Below are positions 10,338 to 20,344 of a stretch of 64,000 nucleotides of DNA, piece after piece. The number at the start of each line of letters is the position of its first letter. Position 1 is the first letter of the stretch. The notes under the pieces were generated by a model. The model did no database searches. It saw nothing but the letters and a program-made list of their open reading frames with translations, and was not told where the DNA came from. Source of the stretch: Cyanobium sp. NIES-981 (lineage in GTDB: Bacteria; Cyanobacteriota; Cyanobacteriia; PCC-6307; Cyanobiaceae); contig NZ_LT578417.1 of assembly GCF_900088535.1 (NCBI RefSeq), positions 1,240,001-1,304,000 of the forward strand, read 5' to 3'. Position numbers and translations under genes: made by a program.

Positions 10338-11519
10338 ATGGTGGACTCCCTCATCCTGATCCTGTTCATGGTCTCCGGCGCCGCCGCCGGCTGGCTGGGG
10401 GTCGACCTGCTGCCGGAAAACCTGCTGGTGCAGGTGGACAACCCCGAGGGCCTGCGCACCGTGCTGGGGGGATTCGGGGCGTTCTTCGGCCTGATCGCGG
10501 GGGTGTTCTTCGGCCAGCTGCGGCGCCGGCTGATGCAGCAGGTGCGCAGCATGCCCACCGACCTGCTGATCAGCCGCGCCGTGGGCCTGATCCTCGGCCT
10601 GCTGGTGGCCAACCTGCTGCTGGCGCCGATCCTGCTGCTGCCCCTGCCCTGGGAGGTGGTGTTCGTCAAACCCCTGGCGGCGGTGCTTAGCAACGTGTTC
10701 TTCGGCGTGTCGGGCTACAACCTGGCGGAGGTGCACGGCCGCACCCTGCTGCGCCTGTTCAGCCCCGGCACCACCGAGGCCCTGCTGGTGGCCGAAGGGG
10801 TGCTGCGGCCGGCGAGCGCCAAGATCCTCGACACCAGCGTGATCATCGACGGCCGCATCCGCGGCCTGCTCGATTCCGGCCTGCTGGAGGGCCAGGTGAT
10901 CGTGGCCCAGAGCGTGATCGATGAACTGCAGGCCCTGGCCGACTCCGCCAACGCCGAGAAGCGGGGCCGCGGCCGCCGCGGCCTGAAGCTGCTCAGTGAG
11001 CTGCGCGAGCAGTACGGACGGCGGCTGGTGGTGAACAGCACCCGCTACGAGGGCAAGGGGGTGGACGACAAGCTGCAGACCCTCACCGCCGACACGGGCG
11101 GCACCCTGCTCACCACCGACTACAACCTGGCCAAGGTGGCCGAGGTGAAGAGCCTGCGGGTGGTGAACCTCAGTGAGCTGGTGATCGCGCTGCGGCCGGA
11201 GGTGCAGCCCGGCGACGAGTTCCAGCTCAAGATCGCCCGCGAGGGCAAGGAGGCCGACCAGGGGGTGGGCTACCTGGACGACGGCACCATGGTGGTGGTG
11301 GAAGGGGCGCGCCAGCACATCGGCGAGCGGCTGCCGGTGATCGTCACCGGCGCCCTGCAGAACCCCACCGGGCGGATCGTGTTCGCCCGGTGGGAAGCCG
11401 CGGGCCAGCACGGCGGCGGCGACGCTCCCGCCGCCAGCGACAGCCATGCCGCCCGCTCCGGCAGGGGGGAGCGATCCGCACCTGGGAACGGCAAGCGCAA
11501 GCCGAGGCCCTCCCGCTAG
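10338..11519 (+). CDS. PIN/TRAM domain membrane protein (YacL family)
   Basis: 393 aa. N-terminal hydrophobic segments lie at about residues 3-24, 48-65 and 87-120. A PIN-type nuclease domain follows (ILDTSVIIDGRIRGL at about 163, with acidic residues in VIDEL and TTDYNLAKVA), then a TRAM domain (about 285-360, EGKEADQGVGYLDDGTMVVVEGA) and a basic, low-complexity tail. It is probably a membrane-tethered RNase/RNA-binding protein; no substrate is known. The ATG at 10338 was preferred over an upstream non-ATG start at 10311. It is 31 bp upstream of clpR. Confidence 0.88.
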   Translation: MVDSLILILFMVSGAAAGWLGVDLLPENLLVQVDNPEGLRTVLGGFGAFFGLIAGVFFGQLRRRLMQQVRSMPTDLLISRAVGLILGLLVANLLLAPILLLPLPWEVVFVKPLAAVLSNVFFGVSGYNLAEVHGRTLLRLFSPGTTEALLVAEGVLRPASAKILDTSVIIDGRIRGLLDSGLLEGQVIVAQSVIDELQALADSANAEKRGRGRRGLKLLSELREQYGRRLVVNSTRYEGKGVDDKLQTLTADTGGTLLTTDYNLAKVAEVKSLRVVNLSELVIALRPEVQPGDEFQLKIAREGKEADQGVGYLDDGTMVVVEGARQHIGERLPVIVTGALQNPTGRIVFARWEAAGQHGGGDAPAASDSHAARSGRGERSAPGNGKRKPRPSR

Positions 11520-11550
11520 GCTCCAACCCAGTGCCAGCCAGGGTCAGCGG

Positions 11551-12249
11551 ATGTCGGTGTCAGCTCCTTACTACGGCGATTCCGCCGTGCTGCGCACCCC
11601 GCCGCCCGACCTGCCCTCCCTGCTGCTCAAGGAGCGGATCGTGTACCTCGGTCTGCCCCTGTTCAGCGACGACCAGGCCAAGCGGCAGATGGGCATCGAT
11701 GTGACCGAGCTCATCATTGCCCAGCTGCTCTATCTGGAGTTCGACAACCCGGAGAAGCCGATCTTCTTCTACATCAACTCCACCGGCACCTCCTGGTTCA
11801 CCGGCGACGCCATCGGCTTCGAAACCGAGGCCTTCGCCATCGCCGACACGATCCGCTACGTGAAGCCGCCGGTGCACACGATCTGCATCGGCCAGGCCAT
11901 GGGCACCGCCGCCATGATCCTCAGCGCCGGCACCAAGGGCCAGCGGGCCGCCCTGCCCCACGCCACGATCGTGCTGCATCAGCCCCGCAGCGGCGCCCAG
12001 GGCCAGGCCAGCGACATCCAGATCCGCGCCCAGGAGGTGCTGCACAACAAGCGCACCATGCTGCAGATGCTGGCCGACAACACCGGCAAGAGCGTGGAGC
12101 AGCTCTCCAAGGACTCCGACCGCATGACCTACCTCACGGCGGAGCAGGCCAGGGAATACGGCCTGATCGACCGGGTGCTCACCAGCCAGAAGGATCTTCC
12201 CGCCGGCGTGCCCTTGGCGGGCGATCGCAGCCCGGCCGGCATCGGCTGA
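11551..12249 (+). CDS. clpR: ClpR, proteolytically inactive ClpP paralogue
   Basis: 232 aa ClpP-fold subunit. Against the catalytic ClpP downstream, the active-site Ser in GLAASMG is replaced: the aligned segment reads GQAMGTAA (Ser to Gly). The Asp of the triad (DRDYFLS) aligns with Met in DRMTYLT. The His in VLHQP is kept. This matches the cyanobacterial ClpR subunit, which forms a mixed ClpP3/ClpR ring. A 27-residue N-terminal extension precedes the fold. It lies 80 bp upstream of clpP. Confidence 0.92.
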   Translation: MSVSAPYYGDSAVLRTPPPDLPSLLLKERIVYLGLPLFSDDQAKRQMGIDVTELIIAQLLYLEFDNPEKPIFFYINSTGTSWFTGDAIGFETEAFAIADTIRYVKPPVHTICIGQAMGTAAMILSAGTKGQRAALPHATIVLHQPRSGAQGQASDIQIRAQEVLHNKRTMLQMLADNTGKSVEQLSKDSDRMTYLTAEQAREYGLIDRVLTSQKDLPAGVPLAGDRSPAGIG

Positions 12250-12329
12250 ACCGGCTGCCGTCCCACCCCCGTCACGGCTCCCCGCCTCCAACCCTTTCTC
12301 TCCACCACCCCCACCGCCGCCCCCGAGCC

Positions 12330-12932
12330 ATGCCCATCGGCACCCCCAGCGTTCCCTACCGCCTGCCCGGCAGCCAGTACGAGCGCTGGGTCGACATCTA
12401 CACCCGCCTGGGGGTGGAGCGGATCCTGTTTCTGGGCTCGGAGGTGAACGATGCGGTGGCCAATGCCCTCGTGGCCCAGATGCTCTACCTCGATTCGGAG
12501 GACAATTCCAAGCCCATCTACCTGTACATCAACTCCCCCGGCGGGTCGGTGACGGCCGGTCTGGCCATCTACGACACGATGCAGTACGTCAAGAGTGACG
12601 TGGTGACGATCTGCGTGGGCCTGGCCGCCTCGATGGGGGCCTTCCTGCTGGGCGCCGGCACCAAGGGCAAGCGGCTCGCCCTGCCCCACAGCCGCATCAT
12701 GATCCACCAGCCCCTGGGGGGCACCAGCCAGCGCCAGGCCAGCGACATCGCCATCGAGGCCAAGGAGATCCTGCGCATCAAGGACATGCTCAACCACAGC
12801 ATGGCCGACATGACGGGCCAGCCCTTCGAGAAGATCGAGAAGGACACCGACCGCGACTACTTCCTCAGCGCCGCCGAAGCGAAGGACTATGGCCTGATCG
12901 ACCGCGTGATCGCCCATCCCAGCGAGGCCTGA
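12330..12932 (+). CDS. clpP: ATP-dependent Clp protease proteolytic subunit (ClpP3 type)
   Basis: 200 aa serine protease subunit. The full triad is visible: Ser in [11 protein letters not shown], His in MIHQPLGG, and Asp in [18 protein letters not shown] is the substrate-binding strand. Its position directly behind clpR identifies it as the partner of the mixed ClpP3/R core that works with ClpC in cyanobacteria (established for the family). The number 3 is inferred from context. Confidence 0.95.
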   Translation: MPIGTPSVPYRLPGSQYERWVDIYTRLGVERILFLGSEVNDAVANALVAQMLYLDSEDNSKPIYLYINSPGGSVTAGLAIYDTMQYVKSDVVTICVGLAASMGAFLLGAGTKGKRLALPHSRIMIHQPLGGTSQRQASDIAIEAKEILRIKDMLNHSMADMTGQPFEKIEKDTDRDYFLSAAEAKDYGLIDRVIAHPSEA

Positions 12933-12989
12933 GCCCGCCCGGACCAACCCGGCGGGTCAACCAAGGAACCAGGCCGGGCCCTTGCGTAA

Positions 12990-14021
<1,032 letters not shown>

Positions 14022-14082
14022 GCCGGAGCCGCCGCGCCGGCGGCCGGCACCCGGGCCGGCCGCTCCCCCTGCCCCGAGGGCC

Positions 14083-15147
14083 ATGCGCCTCCGTTCCGTT
14101 CCCCCCTCCCTGCTCTGGGGCAGTGCCCAGGCCGGCAGCAGCCTCACCCTGGCCGCCACGGCGTGGCTGGTGAGCGGACTCACGGCCTCGCCGCTGCTGA
14201 ACAGCCTGCTGCCGGCCCTGGCCACCCTGCCGGTCCTGCTGCCCCTGCAACGCCGTGCCACGGGCTACGGCCTGCAGCTGGCCGCCGCACTGGCGCTGCT
14301 GGGAGTGGGACTCGGCCAGCTGAGCGGTGCCCTGCCCCAATGGGTGCTGCTGCCGATCTCCCTGCTGGCGGTGCTGCTGTTCGGCCTCGGCCTGGAGATG
14401 AGCCAGCTGCCCCTGCAACGCCGCCTGCTGCAGGGGCGGGGCAGCACCATCGAGGGCCTGCGCCGCGGCACCGATCTCGGGGGACTGCTGGGCAATCTGC
14501 TCACGGCCCTGCTGTTTCCGGCCGCCCTGCAGTTCGCTCCGGCCCTGCTGCTGCTGCTGCCCCTGGGCGTGCCCGCCCTCGGCAGCGGCGACACCCCGGC
14601 GGAGCCACCACGCACGGCGCCGGCCGCACCGGCGGGCCAGGCCATTCCCTTCAACCGACGCTGCGCCCTTCAGGGGCTGCTGTTCGGTGGCCTCTTCGCC
14701 CTGCTGCCCCTCTGGGTGCGGGAGGTGGGGGCGGGCAACTGCTTCGACTTCGGCATGGTGCTGGCGGCCTACGGACTCGGCCGCGGCTGCACGGGCCTGC
14801 TGCCGGTCCTGGCCGGCCCCCTGCGCTACGGCCTGATGGCCGCTCTGCTGGCTGTGGGGCAGCTCACCCCCGGCTGGGCCACGGTGCTGTTGTTCCTGCC
14901 GCTGGGTGCCCTCGCGGCCGCCTGCGACGGCGCCCTGGTGGAGGGGATGGGTCCGCTCGGTGATGCCCCATTGCGCTGGCAGGTGCTGCAGCGCTCAGGG
15001 GCCATCGGCGGCCTGGCGGGCAGCCTGGGCATGGGCCTGCTGAGCCAGGCCCTGGGGCTGGGACTGGCCCTGCCGCTGCAGCTGCTGGCCTTCCTGGGGG
15101 TGGCCTGGCCCCTGGGCCGCCAGCCGCTGCGGCCCTCCAGCCCCTGA
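14083..15147 (+). CDS. MFS-like multi-pass membrane protein
   Basis: 354 aa with about ten hydrophobic stretches, short loops and a central Pro/Ala-rich cytoplasmic loop at about residues 165-190. Overall composition and the two-bundle layout resemble a reduced major-facilitator transporter. No substrate motif is recognisable. It is 3 bp upstream of cobD and probably shares its transcript, so a link to cobamide or precursor transport is possible but is only inference. Confidence 0.65.
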   Translation: MRLRSVPPSLLWGSAQAGSSLTLAATAWLVSGLTASPLLNSLLPALATLPVLLPLQRRATGYGLQLAAALALLGVGLGQLSGALPQWVLLPISLLAVLLFGLGLEMSQLPLQRRLLQGRGSTIEGLRRGTDLGGLLGNLLTALLFPAALQFAPALLLLLPLGVPALGSGDTPAEPPRTAPAAPAGQAIPFNRRCALQGLLFGGLFALLPLWVREVGAGNCFDFGMVLAAYGLGRGCTGLLPVLAGPLRYGLMAALLAVGQLTPGWATVLLFLPLGALAAACDGALVEGMGPLGDAPLRWQVLQRSGAIGGLAGSLGMGLLSQALGLGLALPLQLLAFLGVAWPLGRQPLRPSSP

Positions 15148-15150
15148 GCG

Positions 15151-16176
15151 ATGCCGCCTGGTCTGCTGTACACGGCGGCGGTGGCCGCCGCCGCCGGCCT
15201 CGACCGCCTGGTGGGCGATCCCGCCAGCTGGCTGCACCCGGTGCAGGTGATGGGCTGGCTGATCAGCCGGCTGCGGTGGCGGGCCGAGAGCTGGGCCGGC
15301 GACCGGCCGGGCCGGCTGCGCTGGGCCGGCCTCGCCATCACGCTGCTGGTGGTGGCCGCGAGTGGGACGGCCGGCTGGCTGCTGGAGGCCTGGGCCCGCC
15401 GCCATGCCCTGGGGCAGGTGGTGCTGGTGATCGCCCTGGCCAGCGCCCTGGCCGGCAGGAGCCTGGATCAGGCGGTGCGGGCCGTGCTGGAGCTGTGCAG
15501 ATCCGGCGCGGAGGATCTGGAGCCGGCCCGCCGGCGCCTGGCCTGGATCGTGGGACGCGACACGGCGGAGCTCGACCGGGAGGCCATCCTGCGGGCCCTG
15601 GCCGAAACGGCCAGCGAGAACGCCGTGGACGGGCTGTTCGCTCCCCTGTTCTGGATGCTGGCCGGAATCCTGCTCGGCGGGTGGCTGCCCGGGGCGCCGG
15701 GGCCCCTGGGCCTGGCCTGGGGCTTCAAGGCGGCCAGCACGCTGGACTCGATGCTGGGCTACCGCCGCGGCCGGCTCACCTGGCTGGGCACCGCCGGCGC
15801 CAGGCTCGATGACCTGCTGGTGTGGCTGCCCTGCAGGCTGGTGGCCCTCACCCTGCCGCTGGTGGGCGGCGGCGGTCCTGCGCGGGCGTGGGGGGTGCTG
15901 CAATGCGCCCTGCGGGACGGGGCCCCGGATCCCTCCCCCAATGCCGGGGTGTCGCAGGCGGCCTATGCCCACGTCGTGGGGGTGCAGCTGGGGGGCGTCA
16001 ACCGCTACGGCGGCAGCGCGACGCGCAAACCGCTGCTGGCCGCTGGATCGCCAGCGCCCGATGCCACGGCTGTGGACGCCATGCTGCGGCTCTCGGCGCG
16101 GCTGGAGGGGCTGTGGCTGGGAGCGGGCCTGCTCACTGGGATCCTGGCCCTTTTCATCACGAAAGCTCTCAGCTGA
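15151..16176 (+). CDS. cobD: Adenosylcobinamide-phosphate synthase (CobD/CbiB)
   Basis: 341 aa integral membrane enzyme that attaches the aminopropanol arm to adenosylcobyric acid. Family landmarks: LDRLVGDPASWLHPVQVMG at the N-terminus, IVGRDTAELDREAILRA, ETASENAVDGLFAPLFW, KAASTLDSMLGYR, GVLQCALRDGAPDPSPNAG. Several transmembrane segments are evident. Picocyanobacteria make pseudocobalamin, which fits. The ilvC - MFS-like - cobD run is all on one strand. Confidence 0.93.
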   Translation: MPPGLLYTAAVAAAAGLDRLVGDPASWLHPVQVMGWLISRLRWRAESWAGDRPGRLRWAGLAITLLVVAASGTAGWLLEAWARRHALGQVVLVIALASALAGRSLDQAVRAVLELCRSGAEDLEPARRRLAWIVGRDTAELDREAILRALAETASENAVDGLFAPLFWMLAGILLGGWLPGAPGPLGLAWGFKAASTLDSMLGYRRGRLTWLGTAGARLDDLLVWLPCRLVALTLPLVGGGGPARAWGVLQCALRDGAPDPSPNAGVSQAAYAHVVGVQLGGVNRYGGSATRKPLLAAGSPAPDATAVDAMLRLSARLEGLWLGAGLLTGILALFITKALS

Positions 16177-16225
16177 TTGCCGTGCCTCGAGGAACTGCCG
16201 AAGCTGCTTGCACGTTCCTGGGCCC

Positions 16226-16468
16226 ATGCCGATTCGCGAACTCCTTGAAGAAGCCCTCCAGGAGCCGGACATCGGGACCACTGCCTGTTTCCGGTGGCAT
16301 GCCACACCGGTCGGCATCGCGGCCCTGTGGCACGCCGGCAAGGCGCCCACCGCTCCGCCCTACGAGGATGCGCTCAAGGAGGGGCTGCAGGTGGGCCTGG
16401 ACCTCAGCCGGGAGGAACGGGAGTTTCACCAGATCAGTTCCGGACTGGTGCTGCTGTTCCACTCCTGA
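16226..16468 (+). CDS. Small conserved-looking protein, 80 aa
   Basis: Starts at the ATG at 16226 (MPIRELLEEALQ) and ends seven bases before the convergent YciI-like gene. Soluble, mixed charge, no recognised domain; HATPVGIAALWHAGKAP is the most distinctive stretch. It is probably a lineage-specific picocyanobacterial protein. No function is inferred. Confidence 0.5.
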   Translation: MPIRELLEEALQEPDIGTTACFRWHATPVGIAALWHAGKAPTAPPYEDALKEGLQVGLDLSREEREFHQISSGLVLLFHS

Positions 16469-16475
16469 ACCGGCT

Positions 16476-16778
16476 CTAGTGGGCGCCGGGGCTGCCGAAC
16501 ACCGTGGTCCAGGCGTGGAGGGTCCAGCGCACGCAGCCGTGGCGGATGAGCGGATCCTGCCGGACCAGGGCATCGGCCTCCTCCCAGCTGTCGGCCCAGA
16601 ACAGCAGCATGCCACCGGCGCCGTCGCCGTTGCAGCCGCGGCGGTCGGCCCAGTAGCCACTCACCGGGCGGTGCCCCTGGCGCTCCAGCTGGGCCAGCCA
16701 GGCGAGGTGCTCCGGGACGACCGCATCGAAGCGGGCCTTGGTGACGATGCCCTCCTCCAGCTTCACGAACCAGGCCAT
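16476..16778 (-). CDS. YciI-like (dimeric alpha-beta barrel) protein
   Basis: 100 aa. It has the YciI layout: a start strand with MAWFVKLEEG, a HLAWLAQLERQGHRPVSGY helix-strand, GGMLLFWADSWEEADALVRQDPL, and a final strand WTLHAWTTVFG. Family members are ferredoxin-like dimers with a proposed His-Asp active site; biochemical function is mostly unknown. It is convergent with the 80-aa gene and is followed on the same strand direction by the gene at 16826. Confidence 0.8.
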   Translation of the reverse strand: MAWFVKLEEGIVTKARFDAVVPEHLAWLAQLERQGHRPVSGYWADRRGCNGDGAGGMLLFWADSWEEADALVRQDPLIRHGCVRWTLHAWTTVFGSPGAH

Positions 16779-16825
16779 CTCCCCTCCCGCAGGCGGCTCA
16801 GAAGCCAGGCCGGCAGCCCCTCCAT

Positions 16826-17044
16826 TCAGGCCTCGGGAGCCTGCTCGCCGGAGGCCGCGCAGCTGGCTGGAGCCCGCAGCCCTTCGAACAGGTCACCCAG
16901 CAGGATGGCCATCTCGCGGGGCAGGGTGGCCACCGGCACGGAATCCGCCGCCAGCACGACCATGGCGCAGGCATCCATCAGGCGTGACGCCTCCTGGGCA
17001 TTCAACGAGACCAGGAACTGGCCGTCGCACTGGGTGATCCGCAT
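16826..17044 (-). CDS. Small hypothetical protein, 72 aa
   Basis: ATG at 17044 (MRITQCDGQFLV); a GTG at 17053 is an alternative start. It is a short single-domain-sized soluble protein with an acidic, Ala-rich C-terminus (ASGEQAPEA). No recognised motif. It lies about 48 bp upstream of the YciI-like gene on the same strand, so the two may form a transcript. Confidence 0.5.
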   Translation of the reverse strand: MRITQCDGQFLVSLNAQEASRLMDACAMVVLAADSVPVATLPREMAILLGDLFEGLRAPASCAASGEQAPEA

Positions 17045-17205
17045 CACCGTCACCAGTGGGCTGGAGCTGAGTCCAACCTAGACACGGCGCCGGAGGGGCG
17101 CCAGAACGGCACACCGACGCCGCTCGGCCAGCCGTCACCAGGGCACCCGCCACCCTGAGAAAGGCGGTTCACGGTCTGTAATACAATTTCACACGACGTT
17201 CCTCG

Positions 17206-17234
17206 GGCGGACACCATCAGGTCTCCGCCTTTTT
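17206..17234 (+). terminator. Rho-independent terminator, possibly of a short RNA
   Basis: GGCGGA (17206-17211) pairs with TCCGCC (17224-17229), followed by TTTTT. No plus-strand gene ends nearby. A TACAAT -10-like element at about 17180 lies 30-50 bases upstream, so a short transcript could end here. This is weak evidence for an unannotated sRNA. Confidence 0.45.
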
Positions 17235-17880
17235 CATGGGCGGCGACAGGACCAGCCCCGACAGGCACGGCGCCAGAAGAACGGAGAGGGTGTCCTCTGA
17301 ACTGGTCTTATTAGTCATTGGCATGACTGGGTTCTCTGCGGGAGATCCGGTCAATACACCACCATTTGCACCACCTCTTTGGCGGGCTTCTGGCGGATCG
17401 ACTGGGACCTCCGGGGACATTGACTTGGGCCTGTCCACCCCTGATGCTTGATGGCCTGAGGCCAGGAGAGACAGCTGCCTGGTGCTCATCAAGCCATGGT
17501 GGCGATCAGAGGCCGCTGGGGCAAATGTTCCCCGAGTCGTGATCAACGGGAGGTCGCGGCGCTCGCCTCTCCCCAAGGAGCTGCGGCCGGCAGCGGCCTC
17601 CCTCAGCGTGCCACGGCTGCGCCGTGGCCTGCGTCGGTCGCCGCCGCCGCCCTTAGCGGGGGTGCCATGGGGTGAAGGAATAGCGAAGTGGTGCTCCCGC
17701 GGCTGCGGTGGCCTGGCGCATGAAAGGCACCAGCTTGATGGGGAGAAGGTCTGATGTTGGCGCGCACGGCTGCACGGCCGATGCATCTAGAAGCCTCAAG
17801 ATCGTGACCAGAAGCTCTCCATTTTCCCTCGCCAGGCCAGAGGCAGTCATTCCTTGAGAAGCATTGCAGCGGCTGGGCCC
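17235..17880. other. Gene-poor stretch, nothing recognised
   Basis: About 650 bp without a convincing gene. Open frames on both strands are low-complexity Arg/Pro/Ala-rich shadows. Short hairpins occur (GGCCTGAGGCC near 17453, CCACGGCTGCGCCGTGG near 17609). Base composition shifts and lack of coding signal suggest eroded or intergenic DNA at the border between core genome and the accessory region. Confidence 0.5.
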
Positions 17881-17892
17881 TACTGGCTAGCC

Positions 17893-17914
17893 AGTGCTTC
17901 TGTACTGGTAGAAT
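17893..17914 (+). promoter_or_regulatory. LexA-like box and -10 element upstream of the SLOG gene
   Basis: AGTGCTTCTGTACT at 17893-17906 matches the cyanobacterial LexA consensus RGTACNNNDGTWCB at all specified positions but one (A to G). TAGAAT at 17909-17914 is a -10-like hexamer directly behind it, so a bound repressor would block the promoter. A 14-bp perfect palindrome ACTGGCTAGCCAGT (17882-17895) overlaps the box on its left. The call is tentative because of the mismatch. Confidence 0.4.
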
Positions 17915-17999
17915 ATGGGCTACGCCAAAGGCCCCGAGCCCATCGCCTGCGGCAACGAAATCCCGAGACAACCTGCTCCGTTCGTTTGCTCCGTAGGTC

Positions 18000-18533
18000 A
18001 TGAATTCACACCCTTCTGTGGTGGTCCAGGCCGCCGCATTGGGCAGCCATTCGGTTGTGCCGTTGCTGGCGCCGGCCGTGATCACCCCGCTGCGGCCCGT
18101 CCGCGCTGGTCGGGTGGTCGTCGCCGGTGGTGGCCGCGATCTCCTTTGGTCGCCCCAGCAGATCGCCGCTGCCCTGGGGGCCCGCACCAGTGGCCAGCTC
18201 GTGCATGAGCTGCTCCATGGCGGGGCCCGTGGCGCTGATCGCGCCATCGGCCGCGCCGCCCGTCAGCTGGGCTGGCCTGTTGGGGTGCTCCCCGCCGATT
18301 GGCGCCGCCATGGCCGCGCTGCCGGGCCGATCCGCAATCGTGAGCTGCTCGAGCTGGCGGTCAGCCGGGCCGTGGCCCTCACGTCCGCCGCGGCCCCGGT
18401 TGCCGTGCTGGTGGTGGCGTTCCCCGGTGGTGCCGGCACCGCCTCACTGGTGCAGCAGGCCCGGCGCATGGCCGCCAGTTCCCCTGTGCCGATCGCCGTG
18501 GCGCAGATCAGCCAAGCCCCCGCTGTCCCTTGA
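18000..18533 (+). CDS. SLOG / DUF2493-type nucleotide-binding protein (DprA-like fold)
   Basis: 177 aa. The Rossmann-like SLOG signature is clear: VVVAGGGRDLLW at the N-terminus, LLHGGARGADRAIGRAARQLGW in the middle, ADWRRHGRAAGPIRNRELLE, and the C-terminal VVAFPGGAGTASLVQQAR. The GGARGAD and PGGxGT loops bind nucleotides or related ligands in this superfamily. Members are common in phages and mobile DNA; DprA, a relative, loads recombinases on ssDNA. It is the first gene of a run with Gp157-family and Rad52-family genes, which points to DNA metabolism (inference). Confidence 0.8.
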   Translation: MNSHPSVVVQAAALGSHSVVPLLAPAVITPLRPVRAGRVVVAGGGRDLLWSPQQIAAALGARTSGQLVHELLHGGARGADRAIGRAARQLGWPVGVLPADWRRHGRAAGPIRNRELLELAVSRAVALTSAAAPVAVLVVAFPGGAGTASLVQQARRMAASSPVPIAVAQISQAPAVP

Positions 18534-18584
18534 TCCCAGCGGCATTGCCGCTGACTCCATCCCTATTCCATCGCCGTCCATCCC

Positions 18585-19211
18585 ATGGCTGTCCTCACCC
18601 CCATCCCCGCGGCTCCTGTGGGTGTCCCTGCCCCAGGGGCCATCGCCTCAGGCCCTACCTGCTCCCTGCAGCGATCCGGTTCCCTCTGGCAGCTGGGCAT
18701 CGAGGCCCAGGAGCTCACCACCGCCATCGGCCAGTTGGCTGAGCAGCTGGAAGCCGATGACGACACCCGCGCCCTGGCCCTGGCCGAGCTCGAGGCCGCC
18801 CTGCTGGCCGAAGAGGGCAACAAGCACGCCCTCGCCGCCAAGGCCGATGCCACCTGCTGGGTGATCGAGCACCTGCGCAGTCAGGCCGCCTACCGCCAGC
18901 AGCAGGCCAAACGGCTCACCGAGCTGTCGCGATCCGATGCCGGCCGGGCCGATGCGCTGGAGGAGTCGCTGGTCCTGGTGCTCACCCGCCTGCAGCCCAC
19001 AGCCACGCGCTTCTCCTTCCCCAATCACGAGCTCAGCTCCCGCAAGTCGCAGGCCGTCGAGATCGACGACGAGGACGCCCTCGATCCCCAGTGGCTGAGC
19101 TTCACCACCACCAGCAAGCCGGATAAGGCCGCCATCAAAGAGGCCCTGAAAGCAGGCAGGGAGATCCCCGGCGTCCAAATGATCTCCCGCCGCTCCTGGC
19201 GCATCTGTTGA
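18585..19211 (+). CDS. Siphovirus Gp157-family protein
   Basis: 208 aa. The central part is a long helical, coiled-coil-prone region (about residues 35-110). The C-terminal signature KPDKAAIKEALKAGREIPG followed by a short strand (VQMISRRSWRI) is the hallmark of the Gp157 family. That family sits beside phage recombination genes and is tied to phage DNA protection or recombination. It follows the SLOG gene by 51 bp and precedes the Rad52-family gene by 85 bp. The exact role is unknown. Confidence 0.8.
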   Translation: MAVLTPIPAAPVGVPAPGAIASGPTCSLQRSGSLWQLGIEAQELTTAIGQLAEQLEADDDTRALALAELEAALLAEEGNKHALAAKADATCWVIEHLRSQAAYRQQQAKRLTELSRSDAGRADALEESLVLVLTRLQPTATRFSFPNHELSSRKSQAVEIDDEDALDPQWLSFTTTSKPDKAAIKEALKAGREIPGVQMISRRSWRIC

Positions 19212-19296
19212 ACGGGGCATAAGCCCCTCGCAACTGGGGTCCTTGCTGGGCAGCCGGGGCCCCCTTCGCTCCTCACACTCTTTTGCTTCCATCGCC

Positions 19297-20286
19297 ATGA
19301 CCGTCGCCGCCCCTTCCGCCAACGGGACCAGCAGGCCCGCTGCACCTCGCCCCGTCCAGAGGCCTCCCTCAGCCCTGGAGCTGATCCGCTCCGCTGATCG
19401 TGATGGGGTCGCTCCAGCTCCAGAGCCCGCACCAGCCTCAGCGCCGGAAGCCCCCCAGGCTCAGCCCTCCGGGTTCTCCCCCGAGCAGCTCGCGGCGCTC
19501 TCCGCCCCACTCAATCGGGCCAACGTCCGCCAGCGGGAGCAGGGCCGCAGCCGGGTGAGCTACCTGGAGGGTTGGCAGGTGATCGCGGAAGCCAACCGGA
19601 TCTTTGGCTTTGACGGCTGGCAGCGGCAGACCATCGCGGTCCGCTGCGTCGCCCAGGCCGAGCGGTTGATCGGTCGGGACCAGAAGCCTGGCTGGGGCGT
19701 CACCTACACCGCCCGTGTGCGCGTCACCGTCACCGCTGGAGGTCTGGCACCCCTGGTTCGCGAGGGCAGCGGTGCCGGCCACGGCATCGACGTTGACCTG
19801 GGCCAGGCCCACGAATCCGCCCTCAAGGAAGCCGAGACCGACGCCATGAAGCGGGCATTGATGACCTTCGGGAATCCGTTTGGCCTCGCCCTCTACGACA
19901 AGGCGCAGCGGCAGGTCAGCAGTGCAGCAGCCCAGGGTGATGGGCCCCAGCGTCAATCAGGGCAGCGGTCTGCTGTGAGCCGGCCGTCGGCTGGTGCTTC
20001 CGCCGCCTCCCCAGGCCAAGGCCACACCCAGGCCACGGCCCCGACACCACCGCCATCAGCCCCGGCCGACCTCGGCCAGGTGCCCCTCGATCCCGAGACG
20101 ATCCAGCACCTCCACAGCACCCTCCGGGCCCTGCCCCGGCCACTACTGGAGAGCCTCACCCGGGCCTTCCGCAAACGGTTCCAGGTGCCCGAGGCCGCTG
20201 CCACCATCGCCGATCGGATCAACCAGAAGTGCCACCACGACTGGATTGAGACCTTCCTCGTGCAGCACCAGGCGAGCAGCGACTGA
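19297..20286 (+). CDS. Rad52/Rad22-family single-strand annealing protein
   Basis: 329 aa. After a Pro/Ala-rich N-terminus (about residues 1-60), the Rad52 core runs from LSAPLNRANVRQRE (about 70) through VSYLEGWQVIAEANRIFGFDGW, TYTARVRVTV and AHESALKEAETDAMKRALMTFGNPFGLALY (about 190-215). A disordered Pro/Ser linker and a small C-terminal helical domain (about 270-325) follow. It would anneal complementary ssDNA and support recombination. The ATG at 19297 was chosen; an upstream non-ATG start adds nothing recognisable. Confidence 0.88.
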   Translation: MTVAAPSANGTSRPAAPRPVQRPPSALELIRSADRDGVAPAPEPAPASAPEAPQAQPSGFSPEQLAALSAPLNRANVRQREQGRSRVSYLEGWQVIAEANRIFGFDGWQRQTIAVRCVAQAERLIGRDQKPGWGVTYTARVRVTVTAGGLAPLVREGSGAGHGIDVDLGQAHESALKEAETDAMKRALMTFGNPFGLALYDKAQRQVSSAAAQGDGPQRQSGQRSAVSRPSAGASAASPGQGHTQATAPTPPPSAPADLGQVPLDPETIQHLHSTLRALPRPLLESLTRAFRKRFQVPEAAATIADRINQKCHHDWIETFLVQHQASSD

Positions 20287-20315
20287 GCCCCTGGCGCCAA
20301 GGCGCATCCCCTGCT

Positions 20316-20329
20316 AGTACAGACGTACG
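20316..20329 (+). promoter_or_regulatory. LexA (SOS) box upstream of Cys-rich protein copy 1
   Basis: AGTACAGACGTACG fits the cyanobacterial LexA consensus RGTACNNNDGTWCB except at the D position (C). It sits 15 bp before the ATG at 20345. A near-identical element is at 56940-56953 in front of the paralogous gene, where it is a perfect match. Conservation at both loci supports a functional operator. Confidence 0.6.
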
Positions 20330-20344
20330 CATGTCCTGGTTGTC

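Noticed and set aside
17217-18247. Minus-strand frames upstream of the SLOG gene
   Set aside because: Arg/Pro/Ser-rich translations that overlap a better plus-strand gene and the regulatory region.
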